A stretch of 64,000 bases of DNA from Dyella monticola (GTDB lineage Bacteria > Pseudomonadota > Gammaproteobacteria > Xanthomonadales > Rhodanobacteraceae), in NCBI RefSeq assembly GCF_003363155.1, contig NZ_QRBE01000006.1, positions 62,001-126,000 on the forward strand. Direction: 5' to 3'. The position numbers and the translations under genes were made by a program. Positions 17,414 to 25,551 of this stretch are shown here, piece after piece (position 1 is the first letter of the stretch; the number at the start of each line of letters is the position of its first letter). The notes beneath the pieces were generated by a model. It did not search any database. It was not told the origin of the DNA and saw only the letters and a program-made list of their open reading frames with translations.

Positions 17414-18310
17414 TCAAAACGGCTGCTTTGGCCACTCAACCACCCAAACCTTATCCGCACTGTCGACGGCATAATCGCCACCTTTGAATCGGCCCGACGC
17501 CGCCGCGCCGATGAAGCGACGAAAAACCACGTCCGTATGGATGATCACGCTGACCGCCACGTTGCGGTCTTGGCGCGAGGTATCGGTCATCCAGCCGATG
17601 ACTTTGACGCGCGGATACCGATCGGCGGCAGCGATCACCGCATGGTTGGCATCGGCCACGATCACGTCGGCTCCCGCGCCTATCTGGTGATCGGTCAATT
17701 GCGCTGCTTTGTCGACATCTGACCAGTTGCCGGTCCAGTCGACGAGCACCTTCTCGCCAGGCGCTGTATGCAGAACGGTCGCCTTGAATCGCTCGGCTTC
17801 CGCAGCCTCGACGGACATAACGCCGCCGACGAAACCGACAATACCCGATTTGGACAATCGCACAGCAAGCTGCCCGGCAAGCAAACCGCCGAGCTCCCGG
17901 CAATCCAGGCAATAATTGATGACGTTGGTACCGCGGGCGGTACCGGACAACGTGGCGAAATACGCATCCGGGTGGCGCCGGGCCGCCGTCGTGGCAACCG
18001 CACTCATCTCCGCCCCAGCCAAAATGAAGCTGCGGACACCGGCTGCGTAGTGTCGGTCGATTATCGCCAGCATGGCCGACTGACCCAGTTGATCGGCGTT
18101 CTGTACGACGTCGACCGCATAGCCGTCCTTGCGCAACCGCTCATAACCGCGATACGCCGCTTCGCTAAAAGAATGATCGTCGCCACGATACGGAATGAAT
18201 AACAGCGTTTTTTCTTCGCGCGCAGACGCAGCATGCGCAGCGACCGACAATACTGCCAAAAAAACCAGCAGCGCGAAACGCCAGTGCTTGGAGTGAATCG
18301 TTAGCGGCAT
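17414..18310 (-). CDS. BMP-family periplasmic substrate-binding protein
   Basis: A 298-residue secreted protein with a signal peptide (FALLVFLAVLSVAAHAASA). The mature part follows the basic membrane protein (Med/PnrA) fold: FIPYRGDDHSFSEAAYRGYE, then an Asp/Asn-rich ligand region, VGFVGGVMSVEAAEAERFKA near the middle and DVIVADANHAV, where BMP proteins contact purine nucleosides. No BMP-type ABC ATPase or permease is nearby. Instead the next gene, 43 bases on, is a sensor kinase. A sensory co-receptor role is inferred. ATG 18310 has no strong ribosome site, so a start at 18346 is possible. Confidence 0.85.
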   Translation of the reverse strand: MPLTIHSKHWRFALLVFLAVLSVAAHAASAREEKTLLFIPYRGDDHSFSEAAYRGYERLRKDGYAVDVVQNADQLGQSAMLAIIDRHYAAGVRSFILAGAEMSAVATTAARRHPDAYFATLSGTARGTNVINYCLDCRELGGLLAGQLAVRLSKSGIVGFVGGVMSVEAAEAERFKATVLHTAPGEKVLVDWTGNWSDVDKAAQLTDHQIGAGADVIVADANHAVIAAADRYPRVKVIGWMTDTSRQDRNVAVSVIIHTDVVFRRFIGAAASGRFKGGDYAVDSADKVWVVEWPKQPF

Positions 18311-18488
18311 GTTGTCAAACCCGTATTCGGTGACATCACAGACCAAGCGTTCTCTTGCGCCTCACGGCGCCCTGCCAAGCCACACGCACGACGCAACGCC
18401 GCCGCAGATGTGACCTCCCCGGTCACACTGCGGATGGCGTGAGCTTAGTGGATTCATGAGAGCCGTCAATCATCGCCTCGGCCATGCC

Positions 18489-19097
18489 TTAACGCGCCTG
18501 CTTGGGATCGAGTGAAATGGCCAGCTCCTCGACATACGTGACGCTCACCAGATCGCCCACCTTGAGCTTGGAAACATCCTCGCGCTTATGCAGATTGCCC
18601 ACGTCAACGATCCGCGAGTATCCATCATCGCCCGTCAGCGTCACGGTGCCGTTGGCCATGTCCATGGCGGACAATGTCGCAGTCACGTTTTCCGTGTAAT
18701 GGGTCTGAATGAACGAGCCGTTCCCTTCGTTCGTGGCTTCCGTACCACCCGAATACTCAACCCCCGGCTTGGCGCTGTTGGCCGGCATCACCTGCAAGGC
18801 TACTGCGCGAAGATAATGTGTGTCGACGCGGTCGCCAGGTTTGAGGCGATCCAGCTTGCGTGCATCGGCACGCACTTCGACGGTTTCCGCGTGTTGGTCG
18901 GGCCCGGTAATGGTGATCGTGTTTTTAATCGGATCCACATTCAGGATGGTCGTTTCCGTCGTGACTTGCTGGCGTTCCAATCCATAGGCCGTGACGGACA
19001 CTGCCGGAAGATCGGCGATGGCAAGGCTGGGCGATGACCAGGCCGCTCCGATCGGAAGCAATGCGGTGCATAGCAAAGCAATCAACGTGCGTTTCAT
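18489..19097 (-). CDS. Secreted protein with two internal repeats
   Basis: A 202-residue exported protein (signal peptide MKRTLIALLCTALLPIGAAW). The mature part contains two similar segments of about 65 residues: the first from VTTETTILNVDPIKNTITIT to HYLRAVALQV, the second from VTATLSAMDMANGTVTLTGD to VTYVEELAISL. Each has two beta strands, then a Lys-Leu-containing turn with KPGD or KVGD. This looks like a duplicated small beta domain, common in proteobacterial periplasmic proteins of unknown role. It is separate from the BMP operon by about 180 bases, on the same strand. Confidence 0.78.
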   Translation of the reverse strand: MKRTLIALLCTALLPIGAAWSSPSLAIADLPAVSVTAYGLERQQVTTETTILNVDPIKNTITITGPDQHAETVEVRADARKLDRLKPGDRVDTHYLRAVALQVMPANSAKPGVEYSGGTEATNEGNGSFIQTHYTENVTATLSAMDMANGTVTLTGDDGYSRIVDVGNLHKREDVSKLKVGDLVSVTYVEELAISLDPKQAR

Positions 19098-19241
19098 GTT
19101 CTTTTCCTCGAATGATCGAAACCGTGAGAACCCTCGCGGCGTGCTTTATGCGCGCCGCTGAAAATGTTCAAAGGCATATCGATAGAAATCGGTGATGTTG
19201 ACTGTCGGGCCAACGATAAAGGCGTGCTTTACGCCCAGAAC

Positions 19242-19547
19242 TTATTGGTACAAACCATTCGGCAGGCGGCCGTGATAGGGCGTATCACGGCAGTGACCCC
19301 ATGGCCCTAGCCAGTAGCCTTGAGGGCATCCCGGCGCTGTAGCGACCGGTCCGGTATAGATCACCTGAGGGGCCGGCCCCGCCACGACAACGGGCGCACC
19401 GTAAACGTAGGCGTGCACAAAGTGGCAGTGGCCCCACCGGCCGCGCCAGCCATAGGGGCCGCAGCCGTCGGCTGCGTAAGCGGTTCCGATCGAAAAAGTT
19501 GCTGCGGCCAGCAAGGTGCCGAAAAGCATGTAGCGCGAGATAGACAT
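19242..19547 (-). CDS. Small secreted Gly/Cys-rich protein
   Basis: A 101-residue protein with a signal peptide (SRYMLFGTLLAAATFSIGTAYA). The mature part has two copies of a Cys-Gly-Trp motif: GCGPYGWRGRWGHC and later GCPQGYWLGPWGHCRD, the second close to the terminal tail RLPNGLYQ. This resembles the GCG_CRPN-type extracytoplasmic motif, known only as short repeats. ATG 19547 is chosen because AGGAGA lies 8 bases upstream, while a much longer frame lacks one. Likely two disulfides in the periplasm. Function unknown. Confidence 0.72.
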   Translation of the reverse strand: MSISRYMLFGTLLAAATFSIGTAYAADGCGPYGWRGRWGHCHFVHAYVYGAPVVVAGPAPQVIYTGPVATAPGCPQGYWLGPWGHCRDTPYHGRLPNGLYQ

Positions 19548-20022
19548 GGTGTTTTCTCCTTTGAAAGTGCCATAGACGGGAGCAATTGGCTTGCCGTTGA
19601 GGACAGTATGGAGAGCGAGAATTAGGCGGAAATGAGCACCTTGCTTACCGCCCAAACACATGTCATGGGCGGTACCGCGAAAGACCGATCGCGTGACCTG
19701 CCCGATGCGTCGTTGCTTGCCAGGTCGCTGGGTGGCTACCCATGGGCTGCCAGCACCCAGGCATGGCTGGATGCTGGTTTATCGCAGGCCGGCGGTTCGT
19801 TGAATCAAGGCAGCGCGGCATCCACGCTGTATCCGTTGGCGCAGAGTGAATACGGTGGACCCAGCAGTGCGACGCCCTGATCGCTGGGCGTATTCGCGTG
19901 AATGATGGATGGCGCGTTTCCTCCTGGCGATGGCATCGCCAGGAGGAACGCACTCTCACTGAGTATTCGATTTAATCGCGGGCCCTGGGCTACACACCAC
20001 CCGTCGAGAACATCCTGTTATT
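19548..20022. other. Gene-free stretch
   Basis: Open frames exist on both strands here (19632-19880 and 19663-19959), but neither has a ribosome site or recognisable sequence. The only clear element is a long hairpin near 19930. Confidence 0.5.
19918..19948 (-). terminator. 14-bp perfect hairpin after the VOC gene
   Basis: TTCCTCCTGGCGAT (19918-19931) pairs perfectly with ATCGCCAGGAGGAA (19935-19948) over a GGC loop. It lies about 75 bases beyond the stop of the minus-strand VOC gene. A U-tract is lacking. Confidence 0.5.
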
Positions 20023-20406
20023 TCATTTGCCCGACGGCGGCTGCCAGAGCTCCACCTTGTTGCCTTCGGGGTCGATCACCCAGCCGAACTTGCCGTATTC
20101 GGATTCGTCGACCTTGTCTTCGACCTTGCAGCCTTCCGCTCGTAACGCTGCAAGGAGCGCATGCAAGTCTTCAACACGATAGTTGATCATGAAACTGGCC
20201 GTGCTCGGGGCAAAGTACGAGGTGTCTTCCTTGAAAGGATTCCACGCGGTGGTACCAGCACCATGAGCATTGTCGTCGGCCCATCGAAAAGCGACACCGC
20301 CCCACGCCTCGACGTTCATGCCCAGATGCACGCGATACCAATCGGCTAACACCTTGGGGTCTTTCGCCTTGAAAAACACGCCACCAATTCCGGTAACTCG
20401 TCTCAT
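20023..20406 (-). CDS. VOC family (glyoxalase/bleomycin-resistance-like) protein
   Basis: A 127-residue single-module vicinal-oxygen-chelate protein: GIGGVFFKAKDPKVLADWY at the start, a central acidic stretch, FMINYRVEDLHALLAALRAE and the terminal FGWVIDPEGNKVELWQP, which holds the metal-binding Glu of the fold. Typical length. VOC proteins bind a metal and act on small reactive substrates such as methylglyoxal, extradiol rings or antibiotics; this one cannot be assigned further. ATG 20406 follows a clear AGGAGA. Confidence 0.9.
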   Translation of the reverse strand: MRRVTGIGGVFFKAKDPKVLADWYRVHLGMNVEAWGGVAFRWADDNAHGAGTTAWNPFKEDTSYFAPSTASFMINYRVEDLHALLAALRAEGCKVEDKVDESEYGKFGWVIDPEGNKVELWQPPSGK

Positions 20407-20853
20407 GGGATCTCCTTGGATCGAGTGATGAGCGGTGAATGCGGGCCCACCTTGTCGCCATGACTTCTGGCCTAGATATGCGTTGGGCCGATGAAATTTC
20501 AGCTAACGCGAACGGGAAATCTGTCGCCAGCATTACAGCGATAAGAACATTGCGCGTCGTGCTTTCTGGTTAGACACATTACGATCTTCACATGAGTCGC
20601 CCGACTCCTTTCTGCTAATTTAAACCTATCGCCGCTGCCTATCATCCAAGAGGCTGTGGTACCCGATCTGGATTGGGCGTGGCGATGCAGGCGCTACTGG
20701 AAGAAACGCCGCAGTCAGCAAGGAACGCACGAACGTCAGCAGCCACCCCACCCCAGTCATGCTGCTTTGACACAGGGCGTCATACCACTCACTGCGCAAG
20801 CGGTAGAGCGGTTTGACGCACCCAAATTTCCCCAAAACCCCGCGAGCACGAGC
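20407..20853. other. Gene-free stretch
   Basis: Nothing recognisable apart from the promoter regions expected for the VOC gene at its left edge and the Oar-like protein at its right edge. A frame upstream of 20854 is open but has no start with a ribosome site and no family-like text. Confidence 0.5.
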
Positions 20854-21249
20854 ATGAAAACTGTTCAAAAATCCGAAGTCAATCGTTACCAGAAACACGA
20901 ACTCCGCTTCGCTTCCAAGCTCATGTCAGTGATTGCCGTGGGCGCGCTGGGCGCCATGGCATTTAGCGCCGTCCAGGCGCAGTCGACCAGTTCCAGCATT
21001 ATGGGCAAGGCTCCTACCGACGGCACCGTCACGGTGCACAGCGAGACCGGCCTTACGCGTCATGGCACGCCTAACGGAAAGGGCCGCTATAACCTCTCCT
21101 CGCTGCCGCCCGGAACCTACCTGGTGTCACTGGAAAAGGACGGCAAGACGCTTGCCAGCCTGCAGGGCGTTCCGCTTTATGCCGGCAAGGCATTCGAAGT
21201 GGATTTCGCTTGCGATAACGACCAGTGCTCGGCAGCCCCCGGTCACTGA
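20854..21249 (+). CDS. Stand-alone carboxypeptidase-regulatory-like domain protein
   Basis: A 131-residue exported protein. The N-terminus has a long signal region (LMSVIAVGALGAMAFSAVQAQ, ending in AQ at about 43), then a beta-sandwich of the CarboxypepD_reg type: TVTVHSETGLTRHGTPNGKG, RYNLSSLPPGTYLVSLEKDG and the VPLYAGKAFEVDF strand. This matches the N-terminal plug extension of Oar-like TonB-dependent receptors of Xanthomonadales, but the gene stops at 21249 with no receptor after it. Two Cys (CDNDQC) lie near the end. It may be a truncated receptor or a genuine small protein. Confidence 0.7.
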   Translation: MKTVQKSEVNRYQKHELRFASKLMSVIAVGALGAMAFSAVQAQSTSSSIMGKAPTDGTVTVHSETGLTRHGTPNGKGRYNLSSLPPGTYLVSLEKDGKTLASLQGVPLYAGKAFEVDFACDNDQCSAAPGH

Positions 21250-21290
21250 GAAAAACAAAGCACGTCTACAACGCTGAAGGTTTGGACTTT

Positions 21291-21319
21291 GGTGTCATGC
21301 CCATAATGGGCATGACACC
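21291..21319. terminator. 13-bp perfect hairpin between convergent genes
   Basis: GGTGTCATGCCCA (21291-21303) pairs perfectly with TGGGCATGACACC (21307-21319) over a TAA loop. It sits between the ends of the Oar-like gene (+) and topoisomerase gene (-), so it can serve both directions. Confidence 0.6.
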
Positions 21320-21357
21320 GATGTACATGCCGTACATTGCCGCCATCGGGATTTGCC

Positions 21358-22413
21358 TTATCCCGTGCGATGGCGCTTTTCCAGGTACCTTACCAGCGCT
21401 TTTTCCAGGCGGCGGCCGCGCAAAGTCGTGAAGGCTTGTCCGCTCAATCCGTCATCCAACCAATCCTCGATCACACACGGGTCGATGTAAGAAGACCGGC
21501 ATACGGCGGGTGTATTGCCCATCGTCGTCGCCACCTCTTTGACTGCCCGCGTGACGACGTGCTTGCGCGCACGCAAGCCCCCTTTTTCCGGAAGTGGACG
21601 TTTTCCAAGGAGCTTGGCAGCGAGCAGCGTCGCACCCCACGTGCGGAAATTCTTGGCACTGAAACACTCCTCGTCGGTGGAACCTGCCGCCTCACGCAAG
21701 TAGTGATTGACCGCGCTGGAGTCCACCGGCTGGCGAACGCCATCGTCGTCCAGATACTGGAAAAGCTTTTGTCCCGGAAGCTTGTGAATGCTGCGGATGA
21801 TCTTGATGAGGCGCTTATCGTCCAGCTCGACATCCCGCTCGACACCACTCTTGCCCTTGAAGACAAAGCGCAGCCGACCGCGCTCGTGCTTGAGATGCCT
21901 GGAGCGCAACGTCGTCAATCCATAACTTCCGTTCTCCTGCACGTAGCTTTCGTTACCAACGCGAATCAAGGTCTTGTCCAGTAGCGCAACGACGGTCGCA
22001 ATGACTTTATCGTGCGACAGACCGGGCAATGCCAGATCATGCCGCACCTTTCGTCGAATGGCCGGCAACGCCCGTCCGAATGCCACCAGGTTGGCGAATT
22101 TCCCCGCATCACGAAATGTCCGCCAATCCGGGTGATAGCGGTATTGCTTGCGACCACGATCGTCACGCCCGGTGGCCTGAAGGTGCCCATGTGGGTCGAC
22201 GCATATCCACACATCCTTGTAAGCGGGCGGTATCGCGAGGCGTCGGATGCGATTCAAGATACGCCGGTCAACAACGGGGCGACCCGTGCGATGGCGATAC
22301 ACGAAGCCTTGTCCGCACCGCAAACGCCGGATACCCGGTTCACGGTCGCTGACGTAAACCAGGCCTTGCGCTCGAATACGTCGCTTCAAAACGGTCGATG
22401 TCGATACATCCAT
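21358..22413 (-). CDS. Type IB DNA topoisomerase
   Basis: A 351-residue bacterial type IB topoisomerase of the poxvirus-like class. The N-terminal domain (about 1-85) has YVSDREPGIRRLRCGQGFVY and the AIPPAYKDVWIC signature. The catalytic part has GLTTLRSRH with its Arg, FVFKGKSG with the Lys, KNFRTWGAT with the second Arg, and the nucleophile Tyr in CRSSYIDP. It relaxes supercoils through a 3'-phosphotyrosine. ATG 22413 fits the family start. It is convergent with the Oar-like gene and stands alone, as these chromosomal genes usually do. Confidence 0.94.
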   Translation of the reverse strand: MDVSTSTVLKRRIRAQGLVYVSDREPGIRRLRCGQGFVYRHRTGRPVVDRRILNRIRRLAIPPAYKDVWICVDPHGHLQATGRDDRGRKQYRYHPDWRTFRDAGKFANLVAFGRALPAIRRKVRHDLALPGLSHDKVIATVVALLDKTLIRVGNESYVQENGSYGLTTLRSRHLKHERGRLRFVFKGKSGVERDVELDDKRLIKIIRSIHKLPGQKLFQYLDDDGVRQPVDSSAVNHYLREAAGSTDEECFSAKNFRTWGATLLAAKLLGKRPLPEKGGLRARKHVVTRAVKEVATTMGNTPAVCRSSYIDPCVIEDWLDDGLSGQAFTTLRGRRLEKALVRYLEKRHRTG

Positions 22414-22645
22414 TGCATGCCAATGATCTGACCCAAGTCTCGGAGACATTGATCAGCAGCACGTGTTGATGCGAAGTGATGATGATGCGGCGGCTCTTGC
22501 CGATGCCCTCAACGCCACACTGAATAGCGTTTCCATGGACGGGAAATACCTATAAAAGCGCCGATGGCACCTATCCACGCCACGAAAACTTATAGCAAAC
22601 TTGCCTGTGCCGTGACTTCCGAAACACATATGCGAGGCAACGCTT

Positions 22646-23617
22646 ATGGACCGTATTGATGCCATGAAGGTCTTCGTCGCGGCGCTCGACGAAGGGAGCT
22701 TGGCCGGAGCCAGCCGCAGGACTGGGCGTTCGCCTGCCGCGGTAAGCAGAGCCATCGCGTTTCTTGAGGCGCATGTCGGCGTACCGCTGCTGCACCGGAC
22801 CACGCGTTCCATCAAGTTGAGCGAGGCGGGAGAACGCTATGCAACCGCGTGCAGAAAGGTGCTGGCGGAGCTGGAGGAAGCTGACCGCCAGGCTGCCGGC
22901 GAACGATCCGTGCCGCGCGGCACGTTAACGATTACTGCAACCGTGTTTGCCGGTGCAGAGGTGCTGCGTCCCATCGTGGATGCGTTCATGGAGCAGTATC
23001 CGACCGTCAATGTTCGCATGTATTTACTGGAACGCGCGGTCAACCTGATTGAAGAAGGCATGGATCTTGGGCTGCGCATTACCCACCTGGCGGACTCGAC
23101 ACTGGTCGCGCACGCTATCGGCGAAGTTCGACGCGTTATCGTCGCGTCGCCGCGCTATCTGGCGACGCATCCTCGCATCACCGAACCGGCCGACCTGGGC
23201 AAGCATCACATCATTGCCATGCAACACATGGGACAGGATGCCTGGACGTTTCCACCGCTGAACGGCTCGTCCATACCGCGTTCCGTATCCCTGACGCCAC
23301 GCCTGGTGGTGAACAACGTGCGCGCCGCGGTTGCGTCCGTGGTTGAGGGGCACGGCATCACGCGCCTGCTTTCCTATCATGTGGCGTCGGAAATCAAACA
23401 GGGATTGCTGCAGGTCGTACTTGCCAATGCGGAGCCCGCACCCTTTCCGGTGCATATCGTGTCGCCCTATGGGCGACTTTCGGTCCCCAAGGTGCGTGCA
23501 TTCGTGGACTTCGCGCTGCCGCGCCTTCGCGCGCAATTCACATGTTTCGCCAGGGACGCCAAAACCCCGCCCGAGCCGCCGATTCCACCGCGGCGCGGAA
23601 GAGTGTCTGCCGGATAG
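22646..23617 (+). CDS. LysR family transcriptional regulator
   Basis: A 323-residue LysR regulator. The helix-turn-helix lies at residues about 5-63 (SLAGASRRTGRSPAAVSRAI, then PLLHRTTRSIKLSEAGERYA); the effector domain follows. The last 20 residues are Pro/Arg-rich (KTPPEPPIPPRRGRVSAG), longer than usual. GAGG lies 9 bases before the ATG. It is followed in the same direction by an SDR, a tautomerase and a glutathione transferase gene, a plausible target group, though a separate promoter in 23618-23723 is likely. Confidence 0.93.
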   Translation: MDRIDAMKVFVAALDEGSLAGASRRTGRSPAAVSRAIAFLEAHVGVPLLHRTTRSIKLSEAGERYATACRKVLAELEEADRQAAGERSVPRGTLTITATVFAGAEVLRPIVDAFMEQYPTVNVRMYLLERAVNLIEEGMDLGLRITHLADSTLVAHAIGEVRRVIVASPRYLATHPRITEPADLGKHHIIAMQHMGQDAWTFPPLNGSSIPRSVSLTPRLVVNNVRAAVASVVEGHGITRLLSYHVASEIKQGLLQVVLANAEPAPFPVHIVSPYGRLSVPKVRAFVDFALPRLRAQFTCFARDAKTPPEPPIPPRRGRVSAG

Positions 23618-23723
23618 CAGGGATTCGCATCGCCTGAGTGCACTCCTAAATTAGAGCCATCGGTGCCAGCGGCCCGATCAGCATCACGCTGAACCCGTCT
23701 CCATTTTTCGAGTGACACATATC

Positions 23724-24434
23724 ATGAACAGCCCACGCAAAGTTGCCATCATCACCGGTGCCTCACAGGGTATCGGCGCCAGCCTGGTCAAGGCGTATCG
23801 CGATCGCGATTACCGCGTCGTCGCCAATTCGCGTTCCATCAAACCCTCCAGCGATCCGGACGTCGTTGCCATTGCCGGCGACATTGCCGACCGCGCCGTC
23901 GCCGAGCGTCTGGTCAACGAAGCGATGTCGCGTTTCGGCCGCGTCGACACGCTGGTGAATAATGCGGGCATTTTTATCGCCAAGCCGTTCACGGCCTATA
24001 CGGCCGAAGATTACGCCAACGTGCTGTCGGTCAATCTCAACGGCTTCTTCCACATCACGCAGCTCGCCATCGCGCAGATGGAGAAGCAAGGCAGCGGTCA
24101 TGTGGTCAACATCACCACCACGCTCGCTGAGTACGCCATCGACGGTGTTCCCTCCGTGCTGGCTTCCTTGACCAAGGGCGGCCTCAATTCGGCGACCAAG
24201 TCACTGGCCATCGAATATGCCAAGCGCGGCATTCGCGTGAATGCCGTGGCACCGGGCGTGATCAAGACACCGATGCATGGGGCGGAAACACATGCTGCGC
24301 TCGCCGCGTTGCATCCGGTCGGCCGAATGGGCGAGATCAGCGATGTCGTCGAGGCCACGCTCTATCTCGAATCCGCCGGCTTTGTGACGGGCGAGATCCT
24401 GCACGTCGACGGCGGCCAGAGCGCGGGCCACTGA
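23724..24434 (+). CDS. Short-chain dehydrogenase/reductase
   Basis: A 236-residue classical SDR: TGASQGIGASLV cofactor loop (residues about 11-22), NNAGI after strand 4, and AVAPGVIKTPM and GGQSAGH at the end. The catalytic Ser-Tyr-Lys needs attention. After NITTTLAEYAIDGVPSVLAS, the position of YxxxK reads VPSVLASLTKGG, so Tyr appears replaced by Val or Ser while Lys is present. Activity may therefore be altered. ATG 23724 follows no strong ribosome site. It lies downstream of LysR and 50 bases before the tautomerase gene. Confidence 0.9.
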   Translation: MNSPRKVAIITGASQGIGASLVKAYRDRDYRVVANSRSIKPSSDPDVVAIAGDIADRAVAERLVNEAMSRFGRVDTLVNNAGIFIAKPFTAYTAEDYANVLSVNLNGFFHITQLAIAQMEKQGSGHVVNITTTLAEYAIDGVPSVLASLTKGGLNSATKSLAIEYAKRGIRVNAVAPGVIKTPMHGAETHAALAALHPVGRMGEISDVVEATLYLESAGFVTGEILHVDGGQSAGH

Positions 24435-24484
24435 TAACCATGGGCAAGCGCGATGCTCGGCCCCACCACAGTGAAAAAACGATC

Positions 24485-24718
24485 ATGCCTATCATCACTA
24501 TCAAAATCACCCGCGAGGGTTCGGGCCCTGGGCGCAGCTCCGTCACGGCCGAAGAGAAGGCTGCCCTGATCAAGGGCGCCAGTCAGCTGTTGCTGGATGT
24601 TCTGCACAAGCCGCTCGATTCGACCTTCGTCGTTATCGACGAAGTGGAACTGGAGAATTTCGGGTGGGGTGGACTGCCCGTTCCGGAATTCCGAAAAAAG
24701 CAAGCCGCTAAAAAGTAG
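24485..24718 (+). CDS. 4-oxalocrotonate tautomerase-like protein
   Basis: A 77-residue tautomerase. After removal of Met, Pro1 is the N-terminal catalytic residue (MPIITIKITREG), as in the 4-OT superfamily, and VVIDEVELENFGWGG is the usual second half. The start at 24485 rather than the upstream ATG 24440 is required to expose Pro1. It follows the SDR gene by 50 bases in the same direction. These enzymes move double bonds in keto acids or act on halogenated or aromatic breakdown products; the substrate here is not known. Confidence 0.9.
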   Translation: MPIITIKITREGSGPGRSSVTAEEKAALIKGASQLLLDVLHKPLDSTFVVIDEVELENFGWGGLPVPEFRKKQAAKK

Positions 24719-24724
24719 TGTCAG

Positions 24725-24751
24725 CGGTTGCGCAGCGTGGCTGCGCAACCG
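24725..24751 (+). terminator. 11-bp perfect hairpin
   Basis: CGGTTGCGCAG (24725-24735) pairs perfectly with CTGCGCAACCG (24741-24751), directly after the tautomerase stop. No long U-tract follows. It probably ends the SDR-tautomerase transcript before the GST gene. Confidence 0.55.
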
Positions 24752-24830
24752 TGTAACACATCGATAAACCGGCCCTCTTTCTGCGTTGCCTGAAAGCTGC
24801 GATAGTCGGCGACAACGGAGGAGACGCCGG

Positions 24831-25469
24831 ATGAACGAGTTGATTCTCACCACCTTCGATCGGGTTCCCGAAGTTGCGCACGGCTACGTGCGCGATATCC
24901 GGGTGCGTTGGGCGCTGGAAGAGGCGGGACTCCCGTATCGCATCAGAAGCGTGCCATTCAATGCTCGCAATGCCGAGCATTTTGCACAGCAGCCGTTCGG
25001 CCAAGTGCCCTGGCTGACCGATGGAGACATCTCGATTTTCGAAAGTGGCGCGATCCTGCTTCATCTGGGTCATCGTAGCGACACACTGATGCCCGCTGAT
25101 CCGCGTGCGCGCAGCGAGGTCACGGAGTGGCTATTCGCGGCGCTCAATTCCGTCGAAATGGCCAGCCTCCCCTGGTCGATCTTTGTGTTTGCCGGCCACA
25201 CGGGTGAAACACCTGGATGGAAGCGCTTTGACACGTTCCTCAAGGGCCGCCTCCAGCATCTCGAACCGATCCTGGCGGCTCGGGAATGGTTGGCGGGTCG
25301 TTTTTCTGTCGCCGACATCGCCATGGCAGACGTGCTGCGCCTTGTCGACCGGTTTGACGGATTGACGGCTCATCCGGCCTGTCGCGACTATGTCGCGCGC
25401 GCCACCGGCCGGCCTTCTTTTATGAAGGCATACGCGGACCAGATGGCACATTTTGCTGCGGCGGATTGA
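24831..25469 (+). CDS. Glutathione S-transferase
   Basis: A 212-residue GST-fold protein. The thioredoxin-like part (1-80) holds GQVPWLTDGDISIFESGAIL, with the cis-Pro and the Glu-Ser that bind the glutathione gamma-glutamyl group. The helical C-terminal part carries the capping motif with Asp in FSVADIAMADVLRLV. ATG 24831 has GGAGGA upstream. It likely conjugates or reduces electrophiles in the cytoplasm, in keeping with the SDR and tautomerase genes before it, though a hairpin separates them. Confidence 0.92.
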   Translation: MNELILTTFDRVPEVAHGYVRDIRVRWALEEAGLPYRIRSVPFNARNAEHFAQQPFGQVPWLTDGDISIFESGAILLHLGHRSDTLMPADPRARSEVTEWLFAALNSVEMASLPWSIFVFAGHTGETPGWKRFDTFLKGRLQHLEPILAAREWLAGRFSVADIAMADVLRLVDRFDGLTAHPACRDYVARATGRPSFMKAYADQMAHFAAAD

Positions 25470-25496
25470 GCGGCAATGATGCGCTGAGCTACAAAA

Positions 25497-25526
25497 AAGC
25501 CCCTCTCCTGCAAGAAAAAGGGGCTT
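25497..25526 (-). terminator. Rho-independent terminator of the beta-helix gene
   Basis: Read on the minus strand, AAGCCCCT, a loop, AGGGGCTT and then a run of T (TTTTTTG) form a textbook intrinsic terminator about 25 bases after the stop of the minus-strand beta-helix gene. It can also work for the GST gene from the other side. Confidence 0.8.
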
Positions 25527-25551
25527 GGATGTTCCGCGTCAAGCGACTGAT

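Noticed and set aside
19632-19959. Two opposed short frames
   Set aside because: Neither has a ribosome site or recognisable sequence; a hairpin occupies the end of the region.
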